Source: Lithobates sylvaticus (taxonomy: Eukaryota; Chordata; Amphibia; Anura; Ranidae). From it: 64,000 nucleotides of DNA. Location of the stretch: positions 609,745,486 to 609,809,485 of the forward strand of contig CM053029.1 of assembly GCA_028564925.1 (NCBI GenBank), written 5' to 3'. The notes under the pieces were generated by a model that was given only the letters and a program-made list of their open reading frames with translations, was not told where the DNA came from and did not search any database. Positions 21,823 to 33,115 of the stretch are shown here, piece after piece; the stretch's first letter is position 1; the number at the start of each line of letters is the position of its first letter. A program made the translations under genes and the position numbers.

Positions 21823-22504
21823 CACATAAACACTGGCTAGGCACACATTTAACCCTTTGATCGCCCCTAGATGTTTAACCCGTTCCCAGCCAGTGTCATT
21901 AGTACAGTGACAGTGTATATTTTCTGCACTGGTTCCCACAATATGTCAAAAGTGTCAGTTAGTGTCCGATTATCCGCCACAATATTGCAGTCTCTCTATA
22001 AGTCGCTGATCGCCGCCATTTCTAGTATAAAAATAAATAAATAAATAAATTCCAGTACATATCCCATAGTTTGAAGACGCTATAACTTTTGCGCAAACCA
22101 ATCAATATGCTGTTGTTGGGATTTTTTATTACTAAAAACATGTAGCAGAATACAAATTGGCCTAAATTGATGAAGACATTTGATTTATTTATTGGGAATG
22201 TTGCGCAAACCAATCAATATACGCTCATTGCAATTTTTTTTTTTTACCAAAAACTGAGTAAAAAATTTGTTTTAAAAAAAAAAAAAATGGGATATTTATT
22301 ATAGCAAAAAGTAAAAAATATTTTTTTTTTTTTCAAAATGGTCGCTCTTTTTTTGTTTATAGCGCAAAAAATAAAAACCGCAGAGGCGATCAAATACCAC
22401 CAAAATAAAGCTCTATTTTTGGGGAAAAAAGGACGTAAATTTTGTTTGGGAGCCACGTCGCACGACCGCGCAATTGTTAGTCAACAACTCAACCTCTGGA
22501 AGGT

Positions 22505-22815
22505 CTTACCCCCTTCATGACCAGGCCATTTTTTTTTTGCGATACGGCACGGCGTTACTCTAATTTACAATTGCGCGGTCGTGCGTCGCTGTGCCCAAAA
22601 TTTGTCCTGAAGAAAAATGTGTTTTTATCAAAATATTTTTTTCATTTATTTAGCAAAAATGAAAAACTCAGCAGTGATTAAATGCCACCAAAAGAAAGAA
22701 ATCTTTGTTTGTGTGTAACATTGTATCCATATGATAAAAATATCGTAATTGTCATTCAAAGTGTGACAGCACTGAAATCTGAAAATTGGTCTCGGCAGGT
22801 AAATGAGTAAAGGCT
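22505..22815 (+). repeat. Degraded TTAA-family relative
   Basis: It keeps CGATACGGCACGGCGTTACT, ACAATTGCGCGGTCGTGCG, CACCAAAAGAAAGAAATC and ATTGTCATTCAAAGTGTGA in the family order but is more diverged than its neighbours. No clear ends. Confidence 0.6.
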
Positions 22816-22891
22816 GGTGACATCATAATAGGCCTGGACTAATAAAGTCAATAAAGACACAAGAAATGAGCATTATTTGTGTGTTCTCAGT

Positions 22892-23300
22892 TTAACCACT
22901 TCAGCCCCGGGCGATTTTAACCCCTTCCTTACCACTGCACTTTTAGCGATTCGGCACTGCATCGCTTTAACTGACAATTGCGCGGTCGTGCGACGTGGCT
23001 CCCAAACAAAATAGGCGTCCTTTTTTTCCCACAAATAGAGCTTTCTTTTGGTGGTATTTGATCGCCCCTGCGGTTTTTATTTTTTGCGCTATTAACAAAA
23101 ATAGAGCGACAATTTTGAAAAAAAAAATGCAATATTTTTTACTTTTTGCTATAATAAATATCCCCAAAAAATATATAAAAAAACTTTTTTTTTCCTCAGT
23201 TTAGACCGATACGTATTCTTCTCCATATTTTTGGTAAAAAAATTCGCAATTAGCGATTATTGATTGGTTTGCGCAAAAGTTATAGCGTTTACAAAATAGG
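22892..23300 (+). mobile_element. TTAA-flanked element, copy 3 (right-truncated)
   Basis: It starts TTAACCACTTCAGCCCCGG and follows the family order through GCGCAAAAGTTATAGCG and TTTACAAAATAGG at 23300, where a Harbinger-like fragment begins. The GC-rich right half is missing. Confidence 0.8.
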
Positions 23301-23301
23301 A

Positions 23302-23515
23302 ACTGAACTCACCGCTCCTAAAGCGCCCCTGCCCATTGAAAACAATGGGGCAGCGCTGCTATTTCGCCGGCAGCGGAGTTTTACGGGCAGATTTAACCTC
23401 CTTTTCGGCTGCTAGCGGGGGTCAAAACCACCCCGCTAGCAGCCAAATAGCGCCGCTAAATCGACGGTAAAGTGGCGCTAAAAATAGTGCCACTTTACCG
23501 CTGACGCCCGGTGTA
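23302..23515. mobile_element. Fragment of the 4484-type MITE
   Basis: It shares CTGCCCATTGAAAACAATGG-like, GCTGCTAGCGGGGGT, CGACGGTAAAG and GCGCTAAAAATAG words with the complete MITE at 4484-4829. The left end is missing and the right TIR (CGCCCGGTGTAAAAG) is decayed. Confidence 0.6.
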
Positions 23516-24055
23516 AAAGTGTTTTTTTTTTTAAGTTTTTTTTTTTTTTACCACTATTATTCCTTTATATTGGCTTTTGCAATTTACAAATGCAACATTT
23601 TAGAATTCGGATGAAAGGTTTAGCGCTGGGAAACACTTTTTGAAAGATAAAAAGTGCATTTTATATACAACTATATGGATCAGACCAAAATGAGGGACAC
23701 ATGAGGAGGAAAGAGGGACAGAGGGACATTGCCCCAAATCAGGGACAGTCCCTCGAAATCAGGGACAGTTGGGAGCTATGTATATACATTGGGGTTTGCA
23801 TGTGGTTTACCGGGGTTATGGCTGAAGCCATCATCCATTATCCCCGGTATTTTTCTTTTGAGGCGGCGATTGGTTTTCTCATAAAAGTGGTCTGAGCGGC
23901 TCGTTAGCCGCTGGATTGCATTCCAAAGCAACGGGAGGGGTTGTCGTCCCCCCCACCACCTCACGCTGCTCACCGGTGTTTCTCATGCTTACCGTTTTTA
24001 CCAGTTCTTACTGACCATAGAGGTTGCCAGAGACCAGATCGTCTCTGATTAAATC
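23516..24055. other. Mixed repeat fragments, no gene
   Basis: Contains T-runs at 23521-23550 and an end fragment of a dispersed element with GAGGGACA and CAGGGACAGTTGGGAG words at 23690-23785. The remainder (23790-24055) holds an inverted pair, ACCGGGGTTATGGCTGAAG against CATTATCCCCGGT, and nothing recognisable as coding. Confidence 0.45.
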
Positions 24056-24490
24056 TGTGGGTGTCAGAAACCATGAAATCAGACTGAGACAGAAGTACAG
24101 TTTAAATCACACTTGTTTAATAATAAAAGTAAAAAGAACAAACGTAGTCACAACATAGTCAGAGTTCAGGAACCGGAACGGATAGTCAGCCAAGCCAGAA
24201 GTCAGGGATCAATGTAGTGGAACAGCAAGCAGGATCTGGAGCCCGAAGGGATGTCAGCAAAGCAAGTCTTCAACAGGAACGCAGGAGATAGTCTCTGTGA
24301 TGTTGACCAAGGCGAAGGCAGCGAACCTCTGGGCTGGACGGCTTAAGTAGGCAGGACTGACGAGCAGGAAATCATCAACAGGTGAGTAACTGTGGAGAGA
24401 TAGGAGCTGGCAATTAGCCGGAAGGGAAGGAAGGGCTGATCCAGCCCTAACAATGGTGTTGGAGGACCGAAGCAACATCATGACGTCACT
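24056..24490 (-). mobile_element. Probable solo LTR-like fossil
   Basis: Read on the minus strand the stretch has the texture of a Gypsy-type LTR: a CT-rich promoter side with CTACTTAAGCCGTCC, then a run of short CCTG/CTGC words, then TTATTATTAAACAAGTGTG as a possible polyadenylation region. No internal coding part adjoins it, so it would be solitary and old. Boundaries and family are not certain. Confidence 0.35.
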
Positions 24491-24666
24491 TCCGGTCTAT
24501 GGCCGAAATAAACAACTTTTTTTTTTTTTTTTAAAGCAAAAGATCTATTTTTTTTTTAACTTCTGCTTTTAAAGGTAGAGGGGAGATTTGGGGTCTTTTT
24601 GACCCCAAATCTCTCCATAAAGAGGACCTGTCTGTCCTTATTTCTATTGCAAGGGATATTTACATG

Positions 24667-25454
24667 TACCGTATTTATCGGCGTATAACACGCGCCGGCG
24701 TATAACACGCACCCCAAGTTTAGGAGGGAAGTTTAAGGAAAAAAACTTACATTTCAATGCCCATCATTGCAGCCTTGTCCAATGTCCATCTGCAGCCTTG
24801 TCCATCATTGCAGCCTTGCCCAGTGCCTTTGCAGCCTTGCCCAGTGCAGCCTTGCCCAGTGCCTTTGCAGCCTTGCCCAGTGCAGCCTTGCCCAGTGCCT
24901 TTGCAGCCTTGCCCAGTGCAGCCTTGCCCAGTGCCTTTGCAGCCTTGCCCAGTGCAGCCTTGCCCAGTGCCTTTGCAGCCTTGCCCAGTGCAGCCTTGCC
25001 CAGTGCCTTTGCAGCATTGCCCAGTGCAGCCTTGCCCAGTGCCTTTGCAGCATTGCCCAGTGCAGCCTTGATTTAAAATTGGCGCAGAGTGGAGAGGACG
25101 AGCGCCGCGTGACAACATACCGAAAGCCGCGTGTATTTTCGGCTAGTCTCGGGCCGGCTCCTCTCGCAGTCCCGCCCACCTCCACTGATTGCGAGAGCAG
25201 CCGAGCGCCGACAACATACAGAAATCCGAGTTCGGCTAGTCTCGGCTCTGCTCGCAGTCAGGGGCGGGAATGCGAGAGGAGGCGGCCTGAGACTAGCCGA
25301 AAATACACGCGGCTTTCGGTATATCGGCTCCGCTCGCTCCCCTCAAAAAAATCAGCGGCGGAGTTCGGCGGGGATCGGCGTATAACACGCACCCACGATT
25401 TTCCCCTGATTTTAAGGGGAAAAAAGTGCGTGTTATACGCCGATAAATACGGTA
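24667..25454. mobile_element. TA-flanked element, CCGTATTTATCGGCG family, copy 1
   Basis: The ends CCGTATTTATCGGCGTATAA and TTATACGCCGATAAATACGG are perfect inverted repeats with TA on both sides. An inner repeat of ATAACACGCACCC lies at each end. The left third holds a 36-bp minisatellite; the right third holds fold-backs around GCGAGAG and CCGCGTGTATTTTCGGCTAG. No coding capacity. A sister copy lies at 33116-34243. Confidence 0.8.
24797..25070. repeat. 36-bp minisatellite
   Basis: Each unit pairs GCAGCCTTGCCCAGT with GCCTTTGCAGCCTTGCCCAG; about 7.5 units. All three forward frames stay open through it (Cys/Pro/Ala/Leu-rich), an artefact of the period. It lies within the TA-flanked element. 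Confidence 0.95.
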
Positions 25455-25790
25455 ATTGGAATAAAAGTGATTTAAAGAATACAAATTGTTTGAACTGTCA
25501 CTGTTTTAATTTTTTTGTTGTGTTACAAAATTAATAATAAAAAATATTCAAAGTAAAAGAATAAAAATAAAGGGACAGTGTAAAAATAAAAAATAAAATA
25601 AATAATAATAAAATAAAAAATGATAATGCTCCCCCATTCCTCCATGCTCGCGCGCAGAAGCAAACGTATACGTAAGTGGTGCATGCATATATAAACTGTG
25701 CTCATAGCACACATGTGAGGTATCCCCATGAGCAATAATTCTAGCGCTAGACCTCCTCTGCAACTCCAACCTGGTAACCTGTAAAAATGT
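25455..25790. other. AT-rich stretch, nothing recognised
   Basis: Contains AAAATAAATAATAATAAAAT-type runs at 25540-25630 and no open frame or TIR that I recognise. Confidence 0.4.
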
Positions 25791-27103
25791 TTAACCCCTT
25801 ACCCACTGGGCACTTAAACCCCCTTCCTAACCAGACCAATTTTCAGCTTTCGGTGCTCTCACACTTTGAATGACAAATACTCAGTCATGCAACACTGTAC
25901 CAAAATGAATTTTTTGTCCTTTTTTTTACACAAATAGAGATTTCTTTTGGTGGTATTTAATCGCCACTGGGTGTTTTATTTTTTGCGCTATAAATCAAAA
26001 AAGACTGAAAATTCTGTAAAAAATTAAAATAAAAATTCTTTGTTTCTATTAAAATTTATTGCACAGTATTGGCAGAGTATTGCACAAGGTTGGCAGAGTA
26101 TTGCACAGTGTTGGCAGAGTATTGCACAGTGTTGGCAGAGTATTGCACAGTGGTGGCAGAGTATTGCACAGTGTTGGCAGAGTATTGCCCAGTGTTGGCA
26201 GAGTATTGCACAAGGTTGGCAGAGTATTGCACAGTGTTGGCAGAGTATTGCACAGTATTGGCAGAGTATTGCACAGTGGTGGCAGAGTATTGCACAGTGT
26301 TGGCAGAGTATTGCACAGTGTTGGCAGAGTATTGCACAAGGTTGGCAGAGTATTGCACAGTGTTGGCAGAGTATTGCACAGTATTGGCAGAGTATTGCAC
26401 AGTGTTGGCAGAGTATTGCACAGTATTGGCAGAGTATTGCACAAGGTTGGCAGAGTATTGCACAGTGGGGGCAGAGTATTGCACAGTGTTGGCAGAGTAT
26501 TGCACAAGGTTGGCAGAGTATTGCACAGTGTTGGCAGAGTATTGCACAGTGTTGGCAGAGTATTGCACAGTGTTAGTAGAGTATTGCAGTATTGCGCTGT
26601 GGGCACTACACATCCAGCCCACAGCGCTGCTGCGAATCTCTCCCCCTCTCCGCTTCTCCCCACTCACTGTACCGATCGGTACAGAGAGGGGAGGGAGGAA
26701 CCGGCGCCATGACGTGACGCCGGTTTATTTACATGTGATCGATCTGTCATTTGATGGAGCGATCACGTGGTAAACGGCCGCTATCAGCGGACGTTTACCG
26801 TGATCCGTGATGCGCCGGGTCCTCCGCACTCGGCGGTCACGGATGTTCCCGAGTGTGCGCCCCAGGGAGCGGGTGGGAGCAAGTTTCTGGGAGGACGTTT
26901 ACCCAGAATAAGCCGACCGCGCTGTAGCCGTCTTTCGGCTATGGCCAGGTCTGCATGTGGCTAAAGCGTTGCCTATAGAGATTTTTAAGTATTGAAGTTC
27001 GTTGCCATTCCACAAGCGTGCGCAATTTTAAAACGTGACAATTGTTGCAAAAATTGTTGCAAAAATTGCAACAATTGCCATTTTTAAAATCTATTTACTC
27101 GGC
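25791..27103 (+). mobile_element. TTAA-family relative carrying a 21-bp minisatellite
   Basis: It starts TTAACCCCTTACCCACTGGG and keeps the family words TTTCTTTTGGTGGTATTTAA and TTTTTTGCGCTATAAA. A 21-bp array then replaces the middle, followed by a GC-rich right half with GATCGGTACAG and AACGGCCGCTATCAGCGG hairpins. From about 26960 it runs into the dispersed repeat that the DIRS element has entered. The right end is not resolved. Confidence 0.55.
26058..26590. repeat. 21-bp minisatellite, about 25 units
   Basis: Units of AGTATTGCACAGTGTTGGC plus AG, with variants CAAGG, CAGTATT and CAGTGGT at the middle. Variant order repeats in blocks of about seven units (147 bp), so the array grew by block duplication. 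Forward and reverse frames are open throughout; none is a gene. Confidence 0.95.
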
Positions 27104-27111
27104 CAAACAAA

Positions 27112-27362
27112 GGAAAATTTATTATCAAATACTTACCGTAATTTTCCTTTCCTGATGGACTCCATGGCAGCCTACGTGTGGGTTAACCCCGCCTCCTCTC
27201 CAATGCTATAGGACCCCCTACCCTATAAGATTGAGCTCACCTGTACAGACTGTGTTCCGTAACTAGCCTACTCAATAACTGAAGGGTGGGAACTCCGTCT
27301 GCCATGGAGTCCATCAGGAAAGGAAAATTACGGTAAGTATTTGATAATAAATTTTCCTTTTT
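27112..27362. repeat. Inverted duplication at the DIRS left end
   Basis: The segment 27112-27172 is repeated in inverse orientation at 27302-27362; shared words are ATCAAATACTTACCGTAATT and GGACTCCATGGC. A third, direct piece (GACTCCATGGCAGCCTACG) follows at 27370. DIRS elements are known to carry complementary end segments, and this looks like such a structure. Confidence 0.75.
27148..27258 (+). repeat. DIRS left inverted terminal repeat
   Basis: About 111 bases that are the near-perfect reverse complement of 32688-32798. Key words are GCCTACGTGTGGGTTAACCC, CCTACCCTATAAGATTGAGC and CTGTACAGACTGTGTTCC. Confidence 0.9.
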
Positions 27363-29877
27363 CCTGACAGACTCCATGGCAGCCTACGTGTGGGAAATAA
27401 CTAGCCAATCCACACGGGTGGGCATGCTGAACAGAGATAATTTCAATTTGACCCGTCAACCGACAGGATTTATCAACCAAAGTTCACAGAAGACAGTAAA
27501 GCAATCTCAATACAGTAATGTGACATTAAAGTTCAATTAGAGGACCATGAGGCCGCTTTGCAGACCACTTTTGGAGCCATGTGACGGGCTGCTGGCTATG
27601 AACCGCTATACCCCTGGTGAAACGTGCCGGCACTGCCTCCGGAGGAGCCAGACCCTAGTCCTAAAAAGGTTGATGGATGAACTGTGCGATCCAGGCCGTA
27701 GTCGTTCTGGCTGCAGCTTGATTCCGTTTGCTATTGTCAAAGTGCAGGACCATCAGGTAGAGAGTGTCTTAACAGCGAGGAAGTAGCCTGCAGGCAAACC
27801 TTCAGAGTTTCGCCCCCAACCAGAGGATGAACTTCAGTGGATCCCTGGGTCCTAAATGTAGGTATGGCGACTTCCTAGTTCTCATGGAACCTAGGAGGTA
27901 ATTCATGAATTGAGCTGAGCATAGAAATAAGGACCATCCAGTCCGGAAAGAAGAACAGACGAGATTCTTCGTAACTTAGGGACATAACCTTTAAGACCCT
28001 CTTAGCCAAGGTAATAGCCACCAGAAAAGTGATTTTTGCCAGAAGGTTTCCAAATAGGAAGCGGGAAGGACCCCGTATTACTGAGTTCAGACAGTGAGTC
28101 GATGACAAGGGAAAGATCCCAATTGGGAAACTTGGTCCCTTTTGAGGGCTGAGTATTAACTGCCCACTGAACAACTGCTGAACTCAAGGATGAACAGCCC
28201 ATGAAGTTCCAGAGCACGCCAACAAGGCTAAGACTTGGACTCTGATGGAGCCGATGAATAGAGACAAATCTAGACTGGAAGAAAAAAGAAAGTTTAGGAT
28301 ATCGTAAGCTTTTGGATTTCTTCATGATCTGTCTGAAGGTTGAGAACTCTACAGATTTGGCCCATATTCTCCTATTGACCTAATTCGTGCTCGTCCCTGT
28401 AGAGCTCATGATAGTGTAAATCACCCTTAAGCGCACCTGAGCCGGACAAGGGTGCCGATCTGCCCCTTGAAAACGGAAGGTCCAACCCGAGAAGAAGAAG
28501 CACTGGATCCCGGAGGCTGAGCTGACTCAGGAGGAGAAATCAAGGCTTGATCGACTGGTAAGGAGCTACTGCCACCACTTTGACCGCTTCCGCATGAGAT
28601 CTTCATAATAACCTGAGAATTAATGGGGAGTGGTGGAAAGCGTATGCCCTCTTGAAACTCAATCGATCTGTCAGGGCATCCATTCCAGAGGTCTAGCCGC
28701 AACAGCCCCGAGCTGTAACACCTCATCAGCTTGAAGTTGCCTGGGAAGAGAATAGATCCACCTCGGGCATGACTCCCAGGAACAGCCACTTGAATGTCTG
28801 CACACTAAGAGACCCCTCGTTAGTGTCTAACCGAATACGCAACAGGAAATCCACTCAGACAATCTGGACTCTGGGGATATAGGCAGTTGAAACGCCGGAC
28901 AAGCTCTTCTGGGCCCAAGACGTGATGGGCTCGCCCTCACGGAATAGTGTGCAGCTTCGAGTGCCACTATGACTCTTCACAAAAGGAGATCACCATTGTG
29001 TCGTCCATTCTTAATAATACTGACTCTCCCTTCCGGAAGATGGGAGAAGGACTGAAGGGCACACAAGGCTGCCCGAAGATCCATAACATTCTAGCCCGGG
29101 TTGAGAAGACGCATACCCAACCTTCCTGAGCAAGATCCAAACTGCCGAGGGCTCTCCAATCGGTCGTGACCTTGACCCATGAGATGGGGCAACGAAGTGA
29201 CAACTGATCAGACTTTGCGCTGAAGTCACCAGAAGAGACTGCTCCTCACCGTTTGATGATACATTAATAGGTTGACTGTAGCCCCTTAATTTCCAATGCT
29301 GCAGAAATCCTGACTGGAAAGGGTACAACCTCTGCAGGGACCACTTGGCCATAGGGGTCGCGGAGACCATTGAGCCGATTAGTTTTCTTCTTTTTTTTTT
29401 TTTTAAATTAGGAACCACCTGAAGCCGGTCGAGGTGGAGATTACCTGTTCCCTGTGAACCAACAGCTGGTCTTAATCCTAGGATAGCCACAGGAGGTCGT
29501 CGAAATAGTGATAAGACGATAAGGGCCCCTATGGCCAGAGGAATTCTTAAGACTCGGGTGAGGCTGTCAGCCCGAAAAGGAGGTAGAAGAAGAACAGTAG
29601 ATGGTCTTACCCAACTGTAACCGGAGGAAAACATATTTTAAGTCGATTGAGATTAGCCCATCGCCCGGCCGCACAGAAGGTCGACAAAGCCTTCCTTTGA
29701 ATCTTTCAAATTCTATATATTATATACTTGTATAGGTAAATTACACCTACACTAGTCACCATAAACTGTTTCTCTAGTGTTAAGAAGAGGGTTAGGTATA
29801 CCTCCTGGAATTTCTCGACCCTCGGGATGTGTACAGTAACGCCTGCTTCAGCTCCATAACGGCTGAACTTCTGGAGA

Positions 29878-30117
29878 GATAAGAATATGAATACCACTCT
29901 GAGTCTGGATGCAAAGTGATGTCCACCCTGATTCGGTACAGCTGGTGCAGGCTCTGATCACAACAGAGAGGAAAAAAGGGAAGTCTGGATGGCCGCACTT
30001 CAGCAAAAACTTCTTTATTAGGCAAAAGATAAAATCCAAAGTAGTGACACCTCATGCGATACCGCAAAACAGCAACAGTAGCTTACGCGTTTCACGCCTC
30101 AAAGGCGCTTAGTCATA
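29878..30117 (-). mobile_element. SINE-like retroposon inside the DIRS element
   Basis: A 240-bp insert is flanked by a 16-bp direct repeat, GCTGAACTTCTGGAGA (29862-29877 and 30118-30133). A long duplication of this kind is typical of LINE-driven retroposition. The insert contains TTACGCGTTTCACGCCTC and GGCGCTTAGTCATAG, a motif also hinted at in the hairpin at 53743. No tRNA-like promoter is evident, so the class is open. Confidence 0.6.
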
Positions 30118-30912
30118 GCTGAACTTCTGGAGAACTGTTCCGAAGCTCACCTGGGTACGAAGACTATCTTCTTTATCCAGGCTTCCATAGCCTTAGACAT
30201 AGCTACTAGAGCCAGGGCAGGGTTACAAACCATACCAGCAAACCCATAAGTTTCCTTGAGGTCTTGGTCAATCTCTCTCAAGCTTGTCTTGCATGGCACA
30301 GCATCTTCTAAAGGTAGAGTAACCTGCTTTCCCAAACACAACACAGCTGCATCTATGAGGGGGGTGTTTCCCAGACCCCCTGCTTCTTCTGCCTTGAAGG
30401 CATACAATCTGGGGGTATTGTTTGACATCAACATTTTCTTGTCCACCTTCTTTCACTCCTCATCCGTAAGGAGCCAAAGAGAGGAAAGCGATCTTTCCCC
30501 AGGTGCCTAAAGAACTATTTTACTTATCCTGGGGGTGGGAGGTGGTAGGGCTTCCTTAATCTCTTTGCCCCATGGAGGAACCAGACATATTCTGATACAT
30601 TCATCACCTTCCAACTTGCTGACCAAAGAATCCAGAGAAGCAGCGTAGGGCTGGAAAGGACCCAACACCTTTGGACTACGCCAGCCAAGACCCCGGGTGG
30701 AATGGACAACTGGCACCATGTGTGGGATGCATCCCATTTCCTTAGAGACTGCTACCTCACACATTTCACAAGAGACTCTATATTCTTGTTTTCCACCTCT
30801 TTTATCCCCATCCGCCCAGGCATAACAGTGGTCAATAAAGACTTGTCCTCCAGGACTCGTGTCCACATCTCCAGTAGGCTCTGCCATCCAGGCGGCTGAT
30901 AGGGCGATGCAA

Positions 30913-31566
30913 TGACTGGAGGAGGAATGGCAACATCTCCTCTGGATAGAGGAGGAATGGCAACATCTCCTCTGGATGGAGGAGGAATGGCAACAACTCT
31001 AGGTGCAGGAGGAATGGCAACATCTCCTCTAGGTGCAGGAGGAATGGCAACATCTCCTCTAGGTGCAGGAGGAATGGCAACATCTCCTCTAGGTGCAGGA
31101 GGAATGGCAACATCTCCTCTAGGTGCAGGAGGAATGGCAACATCTCCTCTAGGTGCAGGAGGAATGGCAACATCTCCTCTAGGTGCAGGAGGAATGGCAA
31201 CATCTCCCCTAGGTGCAGGAGGAATGGCAACATCTCCCCTAGGTGCCGGAGGAGTGGCAACATCTCCCCTAGGTGCAGGAGGAGTGGCAACATCTCCCCT
31301 AGGTGCAGGAGGAGTGGCAACATCTCCTCTAGGTGCAGGAAGAATGGCAACATCTCCCGTAGGTGCAGGAGGAGTGGCAACATCTCCTCTAGGTGCAGGA
31401 GGAATGGCAACATTTCCTCTAGGTGCAGGAGGAATGGCAACATTTCCTCTAGGTGCAGGAGGAATGGCAACATCTCCCGTAGGTGCAGGAGGAATGGCAA
31501 CATCTCCCGTAGGTGCAGGAGGAATGGCAACATCTCCCGTAGGTGCAGGAGGAATGGCAACATCTC
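30913..31566. repeat. 30-bp minisatellite, about 22 units
   Basis: Units of AGGTGCAGGAGGAATGGCAA plus CATCTCCTCT. Read on the minus strand it gives a ten-residue peptide repeat GDVAIPPAPR. It lies in the gag-proximal part of the DIRS fossil, so it probably expanded after insertion. No function is implied. Confidence 0.95.
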
Positions 31567-32687
31567 CTTCGTAAATGTTGTGGCGTGGCAAGGTCTCTGT
31601 CGTTCTGGACCACGACTAGCGGGTCCGATCTGAAAAAGAAAAGATCGGGGGGGGGGGACACCAACGCAATCTCATCCTTTGAGACTGCAACCTCTGCCCC
31701 TCCCCTCACCTGCACATACCTTGTGCGTGAGGGTTGGCCGTATGAAGGCAGTGACCTGTCCATAACCACTGGACACAACGTCATCATGACACGCACGGTC
31801 TGCAGATAACCCGGAATGCTACACATACCGAGCCAATCAGTGAGATTAAAATATTCATATTTATATTTATTTATTTATTTTTTTAACTCACATCAAAACA
31901 ATAAAACATAGATGCATAAAAACAAAGTACAAGTGTCTATACGTATCCTGTCTTTTTACACTTTCTCTCTCTTTTTTTTTTTTTTTAAATATATATAAAA
32001 TTTTATATACCTGAATATTTTTATTTATTTATTACTTTCCCCATTAAGGGAAGAAAATTTAGACAGATAAATGCAGACCAGGCTGGGGGAAGCTGCCGCT
32101 CACTGCCTGTGGGAATCCCACATGACAGGAGATGGCAGACAATCAAATCCCCCGCCTGAAATGACGTCACTGCCCTCCCCAACATCGCGCCTGCGTTGAG
32201 GGAAAACAGCCGGACAGCGCATGCGCGGCCGCCGGACATTCCGCCGCTCCGCACATGCGCGAACCAAGCCTCGCTTCCATGAAGGCCCCGCGCATGCGCA
32301 GAACGACGGCGGCGGCCGCGACCCGGAAGCACCGCTGCGGCCTGGAACGCAGAAGCGTTCCAATCGCCATGAGGGACACTGAGGTGCCGGCGATACAGGG
32401 AAATACCGAGAGGGACACACACACAAAAATCAACAAATACATGACTGCCATGGAGCAAAGGAAGGAGATGAAATGCAGACCTTGCCAGCCGTTGATGAGA
32501 CCTGTCCGTCCGTCCGATGAGCATACAGAGGCAATCACCCAGTAATGGGGAACCATCCAGCCTCAAAGCTACTCGCCCGCCCATGGCTGAGCACTGAGCT
32601 TGCACCACACAGGTATGCCAGAAGAGAGATCCGAAATCCAACCAGACACGAACAGCATGTGAAGGTCCAATGGAGGAGGACAAAAAA

Positions 32688-32798
32688 GGAACACAGTCTG
32701 TACAGGTGAGCTCAATCTTATAGGGTAGGGGGTCCTATAGCATTGGAGAGGAGGCGGGGTTAACCCACACGTAGGCTGCCATGGAGTCTGTCAGGAAA
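32688..32798 (-). repeat. DIRS right inverted terminal repeat
   Basis: Reverse complement of the left repeat; contains GGAACACAGTCTGTACAG and CACACGTAGGCTGCCATGG. The following ATCATCTTTTATATTTTAC is host sequence. Confidence 0.9.
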
Positions 32799-33112
32799 TC
32801 ATCTTTTATATTTTACAAAAAAAATTGGGTCATGTGTTGTGTTTTTGCATTAAAATGCAAAAAAGTGTATTTTTTTTCCCAAAAAATTTCATTTGAAAAA
32901 CCACTGCGCAAATACCGTTTTATATAAAAAAATGTTAACAATTGCCATTTGATTCTCTAGGGTCTCTGCTAAAAAAAAAAATATATATATATATAATAAT
33001 GTCTGGGGGTTCTAAATATTTTTCTAGCAAAAAAAATAACTTTTTAAACAAAATGTGCCAGAAAAGGCCTCATATTAAGTAGTTCTATCTAACTTAGGCC
33101 AGAATTTAATGG
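32798..33112 (+). repeat. Right half of the dispersed repeat entered by the DIRS element
   Basis: Continues the sequence that stops at 27103. GTGTATTTTTTTTCCCAAAA, CTGCGCAAATACCG and ATTCTCTAGGGTCTCTGC match, inverted, the fragment at 4834-5127. Confidence 0.65.
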
Positions 33113-33115
33113 AAA

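Larger units (their letters stand above)
20065..22490 (-). mobile_element. TTAA-family relative, split by a hAT element
   Basis: The flanks 20065-20384 and 21831-22490 together resemble the sequence at 51790-52177 and, further right, the TTAA family in reverse (GCGCAAACCAATCAATAT, GCGCAAAAAATAAAAACCGC, GTCGCACGACCGCGCAATTG). It reads as one older element cut by the hAT insertion at 20385-21822. A clean TTAA terminus is not visible, so limits are approximate. Confidence 0.6.
27104..32797 (-). mobile_element. Fossil DIRS-type tyrosine-recombinase retroelement
   Basis: The element is bounded by inverted rather than direct terminal repeats (27148-27258 against 32688-32798) and shows no target duplication, both typical of DIRS. 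On the minus strand a gag-like part lies at 30150-30880, with ALVAMSKAMEAWIKK and CLGKQVTLPLEDAVP. An RNase H-like part lies at 28430-29200, with VLLRMDDTMVISF and, further on, PEVDLFSSQA. I could not place the recombinase. It is broken in many places and so is not young, yet both ends survive. It carries a SINE-like insertion and a 30-bp minisatellite. About 5.7 kb. Confidence 0.75.

Noticed and set aside
24747-25118. Cys/Pro/Gly-rich, metallothionein-like frames
   Set aside because: A 36-bp minisatellite read in several frames; no conserved metallothionein spacing outside the repeat.
26040-26773. IAQCWQS-type repeat protein
   Set aside because: A 21-bp minisatellite within a TTAA relative; four or more frames on both strands are equally open.
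28430-29200. A functional RNase H or reverse transcriptase gene
   Set aside because: It is part of a broken DIRS fossil; only scattered motifs remain.
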